Assembly: GCA_030848705.1 (NCBI GenBank)
Contig: CM061242.1
Coordinates: 66,584,760-66,648,759, forward strand
Reading direction: 5' to 3'
DNA length: 64,000 nt
Origin: Heracleum sosnowskyi
Lineage: Eukaryota; Streptophyta; Magnoliopsida; Apiales; Apiaceae
Part shown: positions 13,810-25,500 of the stretch, one piece after another
How the letters are laid out: every line of letters starts with the position of its first letter
How positions within the stretch are numbered: position 1 is the first letter of the stretch
The notes under the pieces: generated by a model
Told to the model about the DNA's origin: nothing
The model's database searches: none
The model's input: only the letters and a program-made list of their open reading frames with translations
Translations under genes and position numbers: made by a program

Positions 13810-15884
13810 CTCCAAATGAAGTTTTTTGCAATTCTATAAACCCATAGGGTCAAACTACGAGAAAATATCCACAAAATGACCCGCTTCAATTTATCCCCGT
13901 TTTCCTTGTATAGCCCCCTTAAGAGGTATACTTAATCGGGCGTCCCCTGGTATATGCTCCAATTCAGGCCCGGACTGCTCCAAATGAAGTTTTTTGCAAT
14001 TCTATAAATCTATAGGGTCAAACTACGAGAAAATATACACAAAACGACCCGCTTCAATTTAACCCCGCTTTCCTTGTATAGATCCCTTAAGGGGTATACG
14101 TAATCGGGCGTCCCCTGGTATCGGCTCCAATTCAGGTCCGGACAGCTCCAAATGAAGTTTACTGCAATTCTATAAACCTATAGGGTCAAACTACGAGAAA
14201 ATATCCACAAACGACCCGCTTCAATTTAACCCCGTTTTCCTTGTATAGATCCCTTAAGAGGTATACGTAATCGGGCGTCCCCTGGTATCGGCTCCAATTC
14301 AGGTCCGAACAGCTCCAAATGAAGTTTACTGCAATTCTATAAACCCATAGGGTCAAACTACGAGAAAATATCCACAAAACGACCCGCTTCAATTTATCCC
14401 TGTTTTCCATTTATAGCTCCCTTAAGAGGTATACGTAATCGGGCGTCCCCTGGTATCGGCTCCAATTCAGGCCCGTACTGCTCCAAATGAAGTTTTTTGC
14501 AATTCTAAAAACCTATAGGGTCAAACTACTAGAAAATACCCACAAAACGACTCGCTTCAATTTATCCCCGTTTTCCTTGTATAGCTCCCTTCAGAGGTAT
14601 ACGTAATCGGGCGTCCCCTGGTATCTGCTCCAATTTTGGCCCGGACTGCTCCAAATGAAGTTTTTTGCAATTCTATAAACTCATAGGGTCAAACTACGAG
14701 AAAATATCCATAAAACGACCCGCTTCAATTTATCCCCGTTTTCCTTGTCTAGCTCCCTTTAGAGGTATACGTAATCGGGCGTCCCCTGGTATCTGCTCCA
14801 ATTCAGGTCCAGACTGCTCCAAATGAAGTTTTTTTACAATTCTATAAACCCAGAGGGTCAAACTACGAGAAAATATCCACAAAATGACCCGCTTCAATTT
14901 ATCCCCGTTTTCCTTGTATAGCTCCCTTCTGAGGTATACATAATCGCGTGTCCCCTGGTATCTGCTCAAATTCAGGTCCATACAGCTCCAAATGAAGTTT
15001 TTTGTAATTCTATAAACCTATAGGGTCAAACTACTAGAAAATACCCACAAAACGACCCGCTTCAATTTATCCCTGTTTTCCTTGTATAGCTCCCTTAGGA
15101 GGTAATCGTAATCTGGAGTCCCCTGGTATCTGCTCCAATTCAGGCCCAGACTGCTCCAAATGAAGTTTTTTGCAATTCTATAAACCCATAGGGTCAAACT
15201 ACGAGAAAATATCCACAAAATGACCCGCTTCAATTTATCCCCGTTTTCCTTGTATAGCCCCCTTAAGAGGTATACGTAATCGGGCGTCCCCTGGTATATG
15301 CTCCAATTCAGGCCCGGACTGCTCCAAATGAAGTTTTTTGCAATTCTATAAATCTATAGGGTCAAACTACGAGAAAATATACACAAAACGACCCGCTTCA
15401 ATTTAACCCCGCTTTCCTTGTATAGATCCCTTAAGGGGTATACGTAATCGGGCGTCCCCTGGTATCGGCTCCAATTCAGGTCCGGACAGCTCCAAATGAA
15501 GTTTACTGCAATTCTCTAAACCCATAGGGTCAAACTACGAGAAAATATCCACAAACGACCCGCTTCAATTTAACCCCGTTTTCCTTGTATAGATCCCTTA
15601 AGAGGTATACGTAATCGGGCGTCCCCTGGTATCGGCTCCAATTCAGGTCCGAACAGCTCCAAATGAAGTTTACTGCAATTCTATAAACCCATAGGGTCAA
15701 ACTACGAGAAAATATCCACAAAACGACCCGCTTCAATTTATCCCTGTTTTCCATTTATAGCTCCCTTAAGAGGTATACGTAATCGGGCGTCCCCTGGTAT
15801 CGGCTCCAATTCAGGCCCGTACTGCTCCAAATGAAGTTTTTTGCAATTCTAAAAACCTATAGGGTCAAACTACTAGAAAATACC
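13810..15884. repeat. Tandem duplication with 8-monomer offset (1344 bp)
   Basis: 13810-14540 aligns with 15154-15884 at an offset of 1344 bp (8 x 168). Shared private variants are CCCTTAAGGGGTATACG (14086 and 15430), GGTATATGCTCC and CTAAAAACCTATAG (14505 and 15849). The match decays after about 15885. Confidence 0.75.
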
Positions 15885-18212
15885 CACAAAATGACTCGCT
15901 TCAATTTATCCCCGTTTTCCTTGTATAGCTCCCTTCAGAGGTATACGTAATCGGGCGTCCCCTGGTATCTGCTCCAATTTAGGCCCGGACTGCTCCAAAT
16001 GAAGTTTTTTGCAATTCTATAAACCCATAGGGTCAAACTACGAGAAAATATCTATAAAACGACCCGCTTCAATTTATCCCTGTTTTCCTTGTCTAGCTCC
16101 CTTCTGAGGTATACGTAATCGGGCGTCCCCTGGTATCTGCTCCAATTCAGGTCCAGACTGCTCCAAATGAAGTTTTTTACAATTCTATAAACCCATAGGG
16201 TCAAACTACGAGAAAATATCCACAAACGACCCGCTTCAATTTAACCCCGTTTTCCTTGTATAGATCCCTTAAGAGGTATACGTAATCGGGCGTCCCCTGG
16301 TATCGGCTCCAATTCAGGTCCGGACAGCTCCAAATGAAGTTTACTGCAATTCTATGAACTTATAGGGTCAAACTACGAGAAAATATCCACAAACGACCCG
16401 CTTCAATTTAACCCCGTTTTACTTGTATAGATCCCTTAAGAGGTAATCGTAATCTGGAGTCCCCTGGTATCTGCTCCAATTCAGGCCCAGACTGCTCCAA
16501 ATGAAGTTTTTTGCAATTCTATAAACCCATAGGGTCAAACTACGAGAAAATATCCACAAAACGACCCGGTTCAATTTATCCCCGTTTTCCATCTATAGCT
16601 CCCTTAAGAGGTATACGTAATCGGGCGTCCCCTGGTATCGGCTCCAATTCAGGCCCGTACTGCTCCAAATGGAGTTTTTTGCAATTCTATAAACCTATAG
16701 GGTCAAACTACAAGAAAATACCCACAAAATGACTCGCTTCAATTTATCCCCGTTTTCCTTGTATAGCTCCCTTCAGAGGTATACGTAATCGGGCGTCCCC
16801 TGGTATCTGCTCCAATTTTGGCCCGGACTGCTCCAAATGAAGTTTTTTTCAATTCTATAAACCCATAGGGTCAAACTACGAGAAAATATCCATAAAACGA
16901 CCCGCTTCAATTTATCCCCGTTTTCCTTGTCTAGCTCCCTTTAGAGGTATACGTAATCGGGCGTCCCCTGGTATCTGCTCCAATTCAGGTCCAGACTGCT
17001 CCAAATGAAGTTTTTTACAATTCTATAAACCCATAGGGTCAAACTACGAGATAATATCCACAAAATGACCCGCTTCAATTTATCCCCGTTTTCCTTGTAT
17101 AGCTCCCTTCTGAGGTATACATAATCGAGTGTCCCCTGGTATCTGCTCAAATTCAGGTCCAGACAGCTCCAAATGAAGTTTTTTGTAATTCTATAAACCT
17201 ATAGGGTCAAACTACTAGAAAATACCCACAAAACGACCCGCTTCAATTTATCCCCGTTTTCCTTGTATAGCTCCCTTAGGAGGTAATCGTAATCTGGAGT
17301 CCCCTGGTATCTGCTCCAATTCAGGCCCAGACTGCTCCAAATGAAGTTTTTTGCAATTCTATAAACCCATAGGGTCAAACTATGAGAAAATATCCACAAA
17401 ATGACCCGCTTCAATTTATCCCTGTTTTCCTTGTATAGCCCCTTAAGAGGTATACGTAATCGGGCGTCCCCTGGTATATGCTCCAATTCAGGCCCGGACT
17501 GCTCCAAATGAAGTTTTTTGCAATTCTATAAATCTATAGGGTCAAACTACGAGAAAATATACACAAAACGACCCGCTTCAATTTAACCCCGCTTTCCTTG
17601 TATAGATCCCTTAAGAGGTATACGTAATCGGGCGTCCCCTGGTATCGGCTCCAATTCAGGTCCGGACAGCTCCAAATGAAGTTTACTGCAATTCTATAAA
17701 CCCATAGGGTCAAACTACGAGAAAATATCCACAAACGACCCGCTTCAATTTAACCCCGTTTTCCTTGTATAGATCCCTTAAGAGGTATACGTAATCGGGC
17801 GTCCCCTGGTATCGGCTCCAATTCAGGTCCGGACAGCTCCAAATGAAGTTTACTGCAATTCTATAAACCCATAGGGTCAAACTACGAGAAAATATCCACA
17901 AAACGACCCGCTTCAATTTATCCCTGTTTTCCATGTATAGCTCCCTTAAGAGGTATACGTAATCGGGCGTCCCCTGGTATCGGCTCCAATTCAGGCCCGT
18001 ACAGCTCCAAATGAAGTTTTTTGCAATTCTAAAAACCTATAGGGTCAAACTACTAGAAAATACCCACAAAACGACTCGCTTCAATTTATCCCCGTTTTCC
18101 TTGTATAGCTCCCTTCAGAGGTATACGTAATCGGGCGTCCCCTGGTATCTGCTCCAATTTAGGCCCGGACTGCTCCAAATGAAGTTTTTTGCAATTCTAT
18201 AAACCCATAGGG

Positions 18213-19308
18213 CTGAAATGGTGGGGACGAAATTCTTTTGGACTATGGAAATTAACAGGCAATGCTCATGGTGTCTAAAAAAAATCCTCAAGGCTAGAAC
18301 CATGGCAGTTTCCTATATCAGATATCAGGTGGGCAGGGACTCCTCTTTTGATTTCTGGCATGACCCCTGGGTAAATAATAAGCCTCTCCTTGCCCAGTTT
18401 CCCAGAGGCATTATCTCTATTCTAGACTCGTTCCCAGAAGCGAAAGCTTCTTATCACATATCTGCAGGGCACTGGCATGTCTCTTATTCAAATCATGTTG
18501 ATGCAATGGCTGTTCGGGCGCTTCTTAGTCTGGTACCAATCCATGATACCGATAGCATTCATTGGGGAAATTGTAAGGCGTGTAGGCTTTCTATCTCCGA
18601 AATACAGAATACCATTCGAACTCCTTCGGTTAGGCCAGGTTGGTATAATGTGGTTTGGCCAAAAACAGTGGTTCCTAAATTTTCTTGTTTGCTTTGGTTG
18701 GTTATGAAGCAAAGGTTATTAACTCGAGATCGAATGGTGCGTTTCCACATGAATGTTCCTCAGCACTGTGTCCTTTGTGTTCACGGGATTGAGTCCCATG
18801 CTCACTTGTTCAGTGAATGCCCTTATACACGGATTATTATGCAGCATAGTCCTTGTCCTATCACTCGATCCTGGATGGAGTTCTCCTTGGGAAATGTTAC
18901 TGCTCAAACAGTTAGTAATACTGAAAAGCAAGTCACTTACCTGTTTATAGCTGCTGCCTGTCACGCCATATGGAAGGAGCGAAACGCAAGAGTTCACCAA
19001 ACTGCTCATGCTTTTTCAGCACATGTATTGGCAAATTTAGTAAAGAGAAATGTGCGGGAAAAGCTACTCACTTGCACTGCTTTACTTCATTCTATTCGAC
19101 TAGACCCGAGGCTGGAAGCTATTGTTTTACATTAATTATTTTTGTAAATTTGTAATGTAATCCTTAGTGGAGGTTTGTGTAAGGCTGATTTGATGGTATT
19201 AGCTTATTTCTTCTGTTTCTGTTATCGCGGGGTATGCCCCCAGATTTGTACTCGTTGTGTTTTTTCTAATATATTTTTGTTAACTAGCAAAAAAAAAAAA
19301 AAAAAAAA
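18213..19308 (+). mobile_element. 5'-truncated plant L1-type LINE, copy 1
   Basis: A 1096-bp non-satellite block interrupts one monomer. It encodes the C-terminal part of a LINE ORF2 protein, then a short 3' UTR with a GGGG-TATG-CCCC hairpin (19229-19240), and ends in a 20-A tail (19289-19308). Satellite resumes at CGACCCGC. The last retained bases of the left flank are CATAGGG and the right flank starts within CAAAACG, so 23 bp of the monomer are missing and there is no target-site duplication. The A-tail junction fits target-primed reverse transcription at TTTT on the bottom strand, as known for L1 endonucleases. The 5' truncation is typical of LINEs. Confidence 0.93.
18218..19135 (+). pseudogene. 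LINE ORF2 C-terminal fragment with RT-associated zinc-binding domain
   Basis: An open frame of 305 residues from the first available Met to TAA. The frame stays open a few codons further back until TAA at 18200 in the satellite, so this Met is internal and not a native start. Residues 35-60 carry the GR(D)SSFDFWHDPW motif that follows the reverse transcriptase in plant LINE ORF2. Residues about 140-205 match the zf-RVT domain: W147-PK, then C184, C187, H196 and C201 in a C-X2-C-X8-H-X4-C zinc motif. Residues 251-258 read IWKERNAR, common near the end of these proteins. Plant L1 ORF2 proteins are usually over 1000 residues, so the endonuclease and polymerase domains are absent and this copy cannot move on its own. 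The frame has no internal stop, suggesting a young insertion. Copy 1 has Arg170 where copies 2 and 3 have Gln (G18726 versus A). Confidence 0.9.
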
Positions 19309-21464
19309 CGACCCGCTTCAATTTATCCCTGTTTTCCTTGTCTAGCTCCCTTCAGAGGTATACGTAATCGGGCGTCCCCTGGTATCTGCTCCAATTCAGG
19401 TCCAGACTGCTCCAAATGAAGTTTTTTACAATTCTATAAACCCATAGGGTCAAACTACGAGAAAATATCCACAAAATGACCCGCTTCAATTTATCCCCGT
19501 TTTCCTTGTATAGCTCCCTTCTAAGGTATACATAATCGGGTGTCCCCTGGTATCTGCTCAAATTCAGGTCCAGACAGCTCCAAATGAAGTTTTTTGCAAT
19601 TCTATAAACCTATAGGGTCAAACTACTAGAAAATACCCACAAAACGACCCGCTTCAATTTATCCCCGTTTTCCTTGTATAGCTCCCTTAGGAGGTAATCG
19701 TAATCGGGAGTCCCCTGGTATCTGCTCCAATTCAGGCCCAGACTGCTCCAAATGAAGTTTTTTGCAATTCTATAAACCCATAGGGTCAAACTACGAGAAA
19801 ATATCCACAAAATGACCCGCTTCAATTTATCCCCGTTTTCCTTGTATAGCCCCCTTAAGAGGTATACGTAATCGGGCGTCCCCTGGTATCTGCTCCAATT
19901 CAGGCCCGGACTGCTCCAAATGAAGTTTTTTGCAATTCTATAAATCTATAGTGTCAAACTACGAGAAAATATCCACAAAACGACCCGCTTCAATTTAACC
20001 CCGCTTTCCTTGTATAGATCCCTTAAGAGGTATACGTAATAGGGCGTCCCCTGGTATCGGCTCCAATTCAGGTCCGGACAGCTCCAAATGAAGTTTACTG
20101 CAATTCTATAAACCCATAGGGTCAAACTACGAGAAAATATCCACAAACGAACCGCTTCAATTTAACCCCGTTTTCCTTGTATAGATCCCATAAGAGGTAT
20201 ACGTAATCGGGCATCCCCTGGTATCGGCTCCAATTCAGGTCCGGACAGCTCCAAATGAAGTTTACTGTAATTCTATAAACCCATAGGGTCAAACTACGAG
20301 AAAATATCCATAAAACGACCCGCTTCAATTTATCCCCGTTTTCCATGTATAGCTCCCTTAAGAGGTATACGTAATCGGGCGTCCCCTGGTATCGGCTCCA
20401 ATTCAGGCCCGTACTGCTCCAAATGAAGTTTTTTGCAATTCTATAAACCTATAGGGTCAAACTACTAGAAAATACCCACAAAACGACTCGCTTCAATTTA
20501 TCCCCGTTTTCCTTGTATAGCTCCCTTCAGAGGTATACGTAATCGGGCGTCCCCTTGTATCTGCTCCAATTTAGGCCCGGACTGCTCCAAATGAAGTTTT
20601 TTGCAATTCTATAAACCCATAGGGTCAAACTGCGAGAAAATATCCTCAAAACGACCCGCTTCAATTTATCCCCGTTTTCCTTGTATAGCTCCCTTCAGAG
20701 GTATACGTAATCGGGCGTCCCCTGGTAGCTGCTCCAATTTAGGCCCGGACTGCTCCAAATGAAGTTTTTTGCAATTCTATAAACCCATAGGGTCAAACTA
20801 CGAGAAAATATCCATAAAACGACCCGCTTCAATTTATCCCCGTTTTCCTTGTCTAGCTCCCTTCAGAGGTATACGTAATCGGGCGTCCCCTGGTATCCGC
20901 TCCAATTCAGGTCCAGACTGCTCTAAATGAAGTTTGTTACAATTCTATAAACCCATATGGTCAAACTACGAGAAAATATCCACAAAATGACCCGCTTCAA
21001 TTTATCCCCGTTTTCCTTGTATAGCTTCCTTCTGAGGTATACATAATCGGGTGTCCCCTGGTATCTGCTCAAATTCAGGTCCAGACAGCTCCAAATGAAG
21101 TTTTTTGCAATTCTATTAACCTTTAGGGTCAAACTACTAGAAAATACCCACAAAACGACCCGCTTCAATTTATCCCCGTTTTCCTTGTATAGCTCCCTTT
21201 GGAGGTAATCGTAATCGGGAGTCCCCTGGTATCTGCTCCAATTCAGGCCCAGACTGCTCCAAATGAAGTTTTTTGCAATTCTATAAACCTATAGGGTCAA
21301 ACTACTAGAAAATACCCACAAAACTACTCGCTTCAATTTATCCCCGTTTTCCTTGTATAGCTCCCTTCAGAGGTATACGTAATCGGGCGTCCCCTTGTAT
21401 CTGCTCCAATTTAGGCCCGGACTGCTCCAAATGAAGTTTTTTGCAATTCTATAAACCCATAGGG
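19309..21464. repeat. 168-bp satellite array, segment 2
   Basis: About 13 monomers between LINE copies 1 and 2, in phase with segment 1 once the 23-bp target deletion is allowed for. Private variants include AATAGGGCGTC (20039), GGTAGCTGC (20726) and CTATTAACCTTTAGG (21114). The same variants recur 3252 bp further on. No other content seen. Confidence 0.96.
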
Positions 21465-22560
21465 CTGAAATGGTGGGGACGAAATTCTTTTGGACTATGG
21501 AAATTAACAGGCAATGCTCATGGTGTCTAAAAAAAATCCTCAAGGCTAGAACCATGGCAGTTTCCTATATCAGATATCAGGTGGGCAGGGACTCCTCTTT
21601 TGATTTCTGGCATGACCCCTGGGTAAATAATAAGCCTCTCCTTGCCCAGTTTCCCAGAGGCATTATCTCTATTCTAGACTCGTTCCCAGAAGCGAAAGCT
21701 TCTTATCACATATCTGCAGGGCACTGGCATGTCTCTTATTCAAATCATGTTGATGCAATGGCTGTTCGGGCGCTTCTTAGTCTGGTACCAATCCATGATA
21801 CCGATAGCATTCATTGGGGAAATTGTAAGGCGTGTAGGCTTTCTATCTCCGAAATACAGAATACCATTCGAACTCCTTCGGTTAGGCCAGGTTGGTATAA
21901 TGTGGTTTGGCCAAAAACAGTGGTTCCTAAATTTTCTTGTTTGCTTTGGTTGGTTATGAAGCAAAGGTTATTAACTCAAGATCGAATGGTGCGTTTCCAC
22001 ATGAATGTTCCTCAGCACTGTGTCCTTTGTGTTCACGGGATTGAGTCCCATGCTCACTTGTTCAGTGAATGCCCTTATACACGGATTATTATGCAGCATA
22101 GTCCTTGTCCTATCACTCGATCCTGGATGGAGTTCTCCTTGGGAAATGTTACTGCTCAAACAGTTAGTAATACTGAAAAGCAAGTCACTTACCTGTTTAT
22201 AGCTGCTGCCTGTCACGCCATATGGAAGGAGCGAAACGCAAGAGTTCACCAAACTGCTCATGCTTTTTCAGCACATGTATTGGCAAATTTAGTAAAGAGA
22301 AATGTGCGGGAAAAGCTACTCACTTGCACTGCTTTACTTCATTCTATTCGACTAGACCCGAGGCTGGAAGCTATTGTTTTACATTAATTATTTTTGTAAA
22401 TTTGTAATGTAATCCTTAGTGGAGGTTTGTGTAAGGCTGATTTGATGGTATTAGCTTATTTCTTCTGTTTCTGTTATCGCGGGGTATGCCCCCAGATTTG
22501 TACTCGTTGTGTTTTTTCTAATATATTTTTGTTAACTAGCAAAAAAAAAAAAAAAAAAAA
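21465..22560 (+). mobile_element. 5'-truncated plant L1-type LINE, copy 2
   Basis: Same structure as copy 1 at an offset of 3252 bp: truncated ORF2, 3' UTR hairpin GGGG-TATG-CCCC at 22481-22492, and 20-A tail at 22541-22560. The left joint CATAGGG/CTGAAATGG and the right joint into CGACCCGC are identical to copy 1, including the missing 23 bp. It is therefore a duplicate of the same insertion and not a second insertion. Confidence 0.93.
21470..22387 (+). pseudogene. LINE ORF2 C-terminal fragment, copy 2
   Basis: 305-residue open frame matching the copy 1 protein except for Gln at residue 170 (A21978). The FWHDPW motif, the zf-RVT region and the zinc ligands C184, C187, H196 and C201 are preserved. 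It lacks endonuclease and reverse transcriptase domains. Being identical to copy 3 at the diagnostic base supports the order: copy 1/copy 2 separation first, then copy 2/copy 3 duplication. Confidence 0.9.
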
Positions 22561-25500
22561 CGACCCGCTTCAATTTATCCCTGTTTTCCTTGTCTAGCTC
22601 CCTTCAGAGGTATACGTAATCGGGCGTCCCCTGGTATCTGCTCCAATTCAGGTCCAGACTGCTCCAAATGAAGTTTTTTACAATTCTATAAACCCATAGG
22701 GTCAAACTACGAGAAAATATCCACAAAATGACCCGCTTCAATTTATCCCCGTTTTCCTTGTATAGCTCCCTTCTGAGGTATACATAATCGGGTGTCCCCT
22801 GGTATCTGCTCAAATTCAGGTCCAGACAGCTCCAAATGAAGTTTTTTGCAATTCTATAAACCTATAGGGTCAAACAACTAGAAAATACCCACAAAACGAC
22901 CCGCTTCAATTTATCCCCGTTTTCCTTGTATAGCTCCCTTAGGAGGTAATCGTAATCGGGAGTCCCCTGGTATCTGCTCCAATTCAGGCCCAGACTGCTC
23001 CAAATGAAGTTTTTTGCAATTCTATAAACCCATAGGGTCAAACTACGAGAAAATATCCACAAAATGACCCGCTTCAATTTATCCCCGTTTTCCTTGTATA
23101 GCCCCCTTAAGAGGTATACGTAATCGGGCGTCCCCTGGTATCTGCTCCAATTCAGGCCCGGACTGCTCCAAATGAAGTTTTTTGCAATTCTATAAATCTA
23201 TAGTGTCAAACTACGAGAAAATATCCACAAAACGACCCGCTTCAATTTAACCCCGCTTTCCTTGTATAGATCCCTTAAGAGGTATACGTAATAGGGCGTC
23301 CCCTGGTATCGGCTCCAATTCAGGTCCGGACAGCTCCAAATGAAGTTTACTGCAATTCTATAAACCCATAGGGTCAAACTACGAGAAAATATCCACAAAC
23401 GAACCGCTTCAATTTAACCCCGTTTTCCTTGTATAGATCCCTTAAGAGGTATACGTAATCGGGCATCCCCTGGTATCGGCTCCAATTCAGGTCCGGACAG
23501 CTCCAAATGAAGTTTACTGTAATTCTATAAACCCATAGGGTCAAACTACGAGAAAATATCCATAAAACGACCCGCTTCAATTTATCCCCGTTTTCCATGT
23601 ATAGCTCCCTTAAGAGGTATACGTAATCGGGCGTCCCCTGGTATCGGCTCCAATTCAGGCCCGTACTGCTCCAAATGAAGTTTTTTGCAATTCTATAAAC
23701 CTATAGGGTCAAACTACTAGAAAATACCCACAAAACGACTCGCTTCAATTTATCCCCGTTTTCCTTGTATAGCTCCCTTCAGAGGTATACGTAATCGGGC
23801 GTCCCCTTGTATCTGCTCCAATTTAGGCCCGGACTGCTCCAAATGAAGTTTTTTGCAATTCTATAAACCCATAGGGTCAAACTGCGAGAAAATATCCTCA
23901 AAACGACCCGCTTCAATTTATCCCCGTTTTCCTTGTATAGCTCCCTTCAGAGGTATACGTAATCGGGCGTCCCCTGGTAGCTGCTCCAATTTAGGCCCGG
24001 ACTGCTCCAAATGAAGTTTTTTGCAATTCTATAAACCCATAGGGTCAAACTACGAGAAAATATCCATAAAACGACCCGCTTCAATTTATCCCCGTTTTCC
24101 TTGTCTAGCTCCCTTCAGAGGTATACGTAATCGGGCGTCCCCTGGTATCCGCTCCAATTCAGGTCCAGACTGCTCTAAATGAAGTTTGTTACAATTCTAT
24201 AAACCCATATGGTCAAACTACGAGAAAATATCCACAAAATGACCCGCTTCAATTTATCCCCGTTTTCCTTGTATAGCTTCCTTCTGAGGTATACATAATC
24301 GGGTGTCCCCTGGTATCTGCTCAAATTCAGGTCCAGACAGCTCCAAATGAAGTTTTTTGCAATTCTATTAACCTTTAGGGTCAAACTACTAGAAAATACC
24401 CACAAAACGACCCGCTTCAATTTATCCCCATTTTCCTTGTATAGCTCCCTTTGGAGGTAATCGTAATCGGGAGTCCCCTGGTATCTGCTCCAATTCAGGC
24501 CCAGACTGCTCCAAATGAAGTTTTTTGCAATTCTATAAACCTATAGGGTCAAACTACTAGAAAATACCCACAAAACTACTCGCTTCAATTTATCCACGTT
24601 TTCCTTGTATAGCTCCCTTCAGAGGTATACGTAATCGGGCGTCCCCTTTTATCTGCTCCAATTTAGGCCCGGACTGCTCCAAATGAAGTTTTTTGCAATT
24701 CTATAAACCCATAGGGTCAAACTGCGAGAAAATATCCTCAAAACGACCCGCTTCAATTTATCCCCGTTTTCCTTGAATAGCTCCCTTCAGAGGTATACGT
24801 AATCGGGCGTCCCCTGGTATCTGCTCAAATTCAGGTCCAGACAGCTCCAAATGAAGTTTTTTGCAATTCTATTAACCTATAGGGTCAAACTACTAGAAAA
24901 TACCCACAAAACGACCCGCTTCAATTTATCCCCGTTTTCCTTGTATAGCTCCCTTAGGAGGTAATCGTAATCGGGAGTCCCCTGGTATCTGCTCCAATTC
25001 AGGCCCAGACTGCTCCAAATGAAGTTTTTTGCAATTCTATAAACCCATAGGGTCAAACTACGAGAAAATATCCACAAAATGACCCGCTTCAATTTATCCC
25101 CGTTTTCCTTGTATAGCCCCCTTAAGAGGTATACGTAATCGAGTGTCCCCTGGTATCTGCTCCAATTCAGGCCCGGACTGCTCCAAATGAAGTTTTTTGC
25201 AATTCTATAAATCTATAGGGTCAAACTACGAGAAAATATCTACAAAACGACCCGCTTCAATTTAGCCCCGCTTTCCTTGTATAGATCCCTTAAGAGGTAT
25301 ACGTAATCGGGCGTCCCCTGGTATCGGCTCCAATTCAGGTCCGGACAGCTCCAAATGAAGTTTACTGCAATTCTATAAACCCATAGGGTCAAACTACGAG
25401 AAAATATCCACAAACGACCCGCTTCAATTTAACCCCGTTTTCCTTGTATAGATCCCTTAAGAGGTATACGTAATCGGGCGTCCCCTGGTATCGGCTCCAA

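Larger units (their letters stand above)
1..18212. repeat. 168-bp tandem satellite array, segment 1
   Basis: Head-to-tail array of about 108 monomers. Landmarks recur in fixed order every 168 or 167 bp: CCCTTAAGAGGTATACG, CCCCTGGTATC, CCAAATGAAGTT, ATAAACCCATAGGGTC, CACAAAACGACCCGC, CCCCGTTTTCCTTGTA. The phase can be read directly: the CCCTT landmark lies at 3, 171, 339 and 506. The 167-bp form lacks one A in ACAAAACGAC. Several monomer sub-types alternate, distinguished by CTTAAGAGG, CTTAGGAGGTAATCG, CTTCAGAGG and CTTCTGAGG, and by TTTACTGC versus TTTTTTGC. They form higher-order blocks rather than a simple homogeneous array. No inverted monomer was seen. Apart from satellite I see nothing in this segment. 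The family is not one I recognise. Confidence 0.97.
18213..21464. repeat. LINE-led duplication unit A (3252 bp)
   Basis: The unit begins at the first LINE base and continues through satellite to the base before LINE copy 2. It matches 21465-24716 at a constant offset of 3252 bp. At 24717, where a further LINE would start, the satellite simply continues with GTCAAACTGCGAG. The LINE therefore sits at the extreme left of the duplicated unit. Confidence 0.85.

Noticed and set aside
18488..19009. Antisense and alternate-frame open frames within the LINE copies
   Set aside because: They are shadows of the zf-RVT coding frame and show no recognisable protein features.
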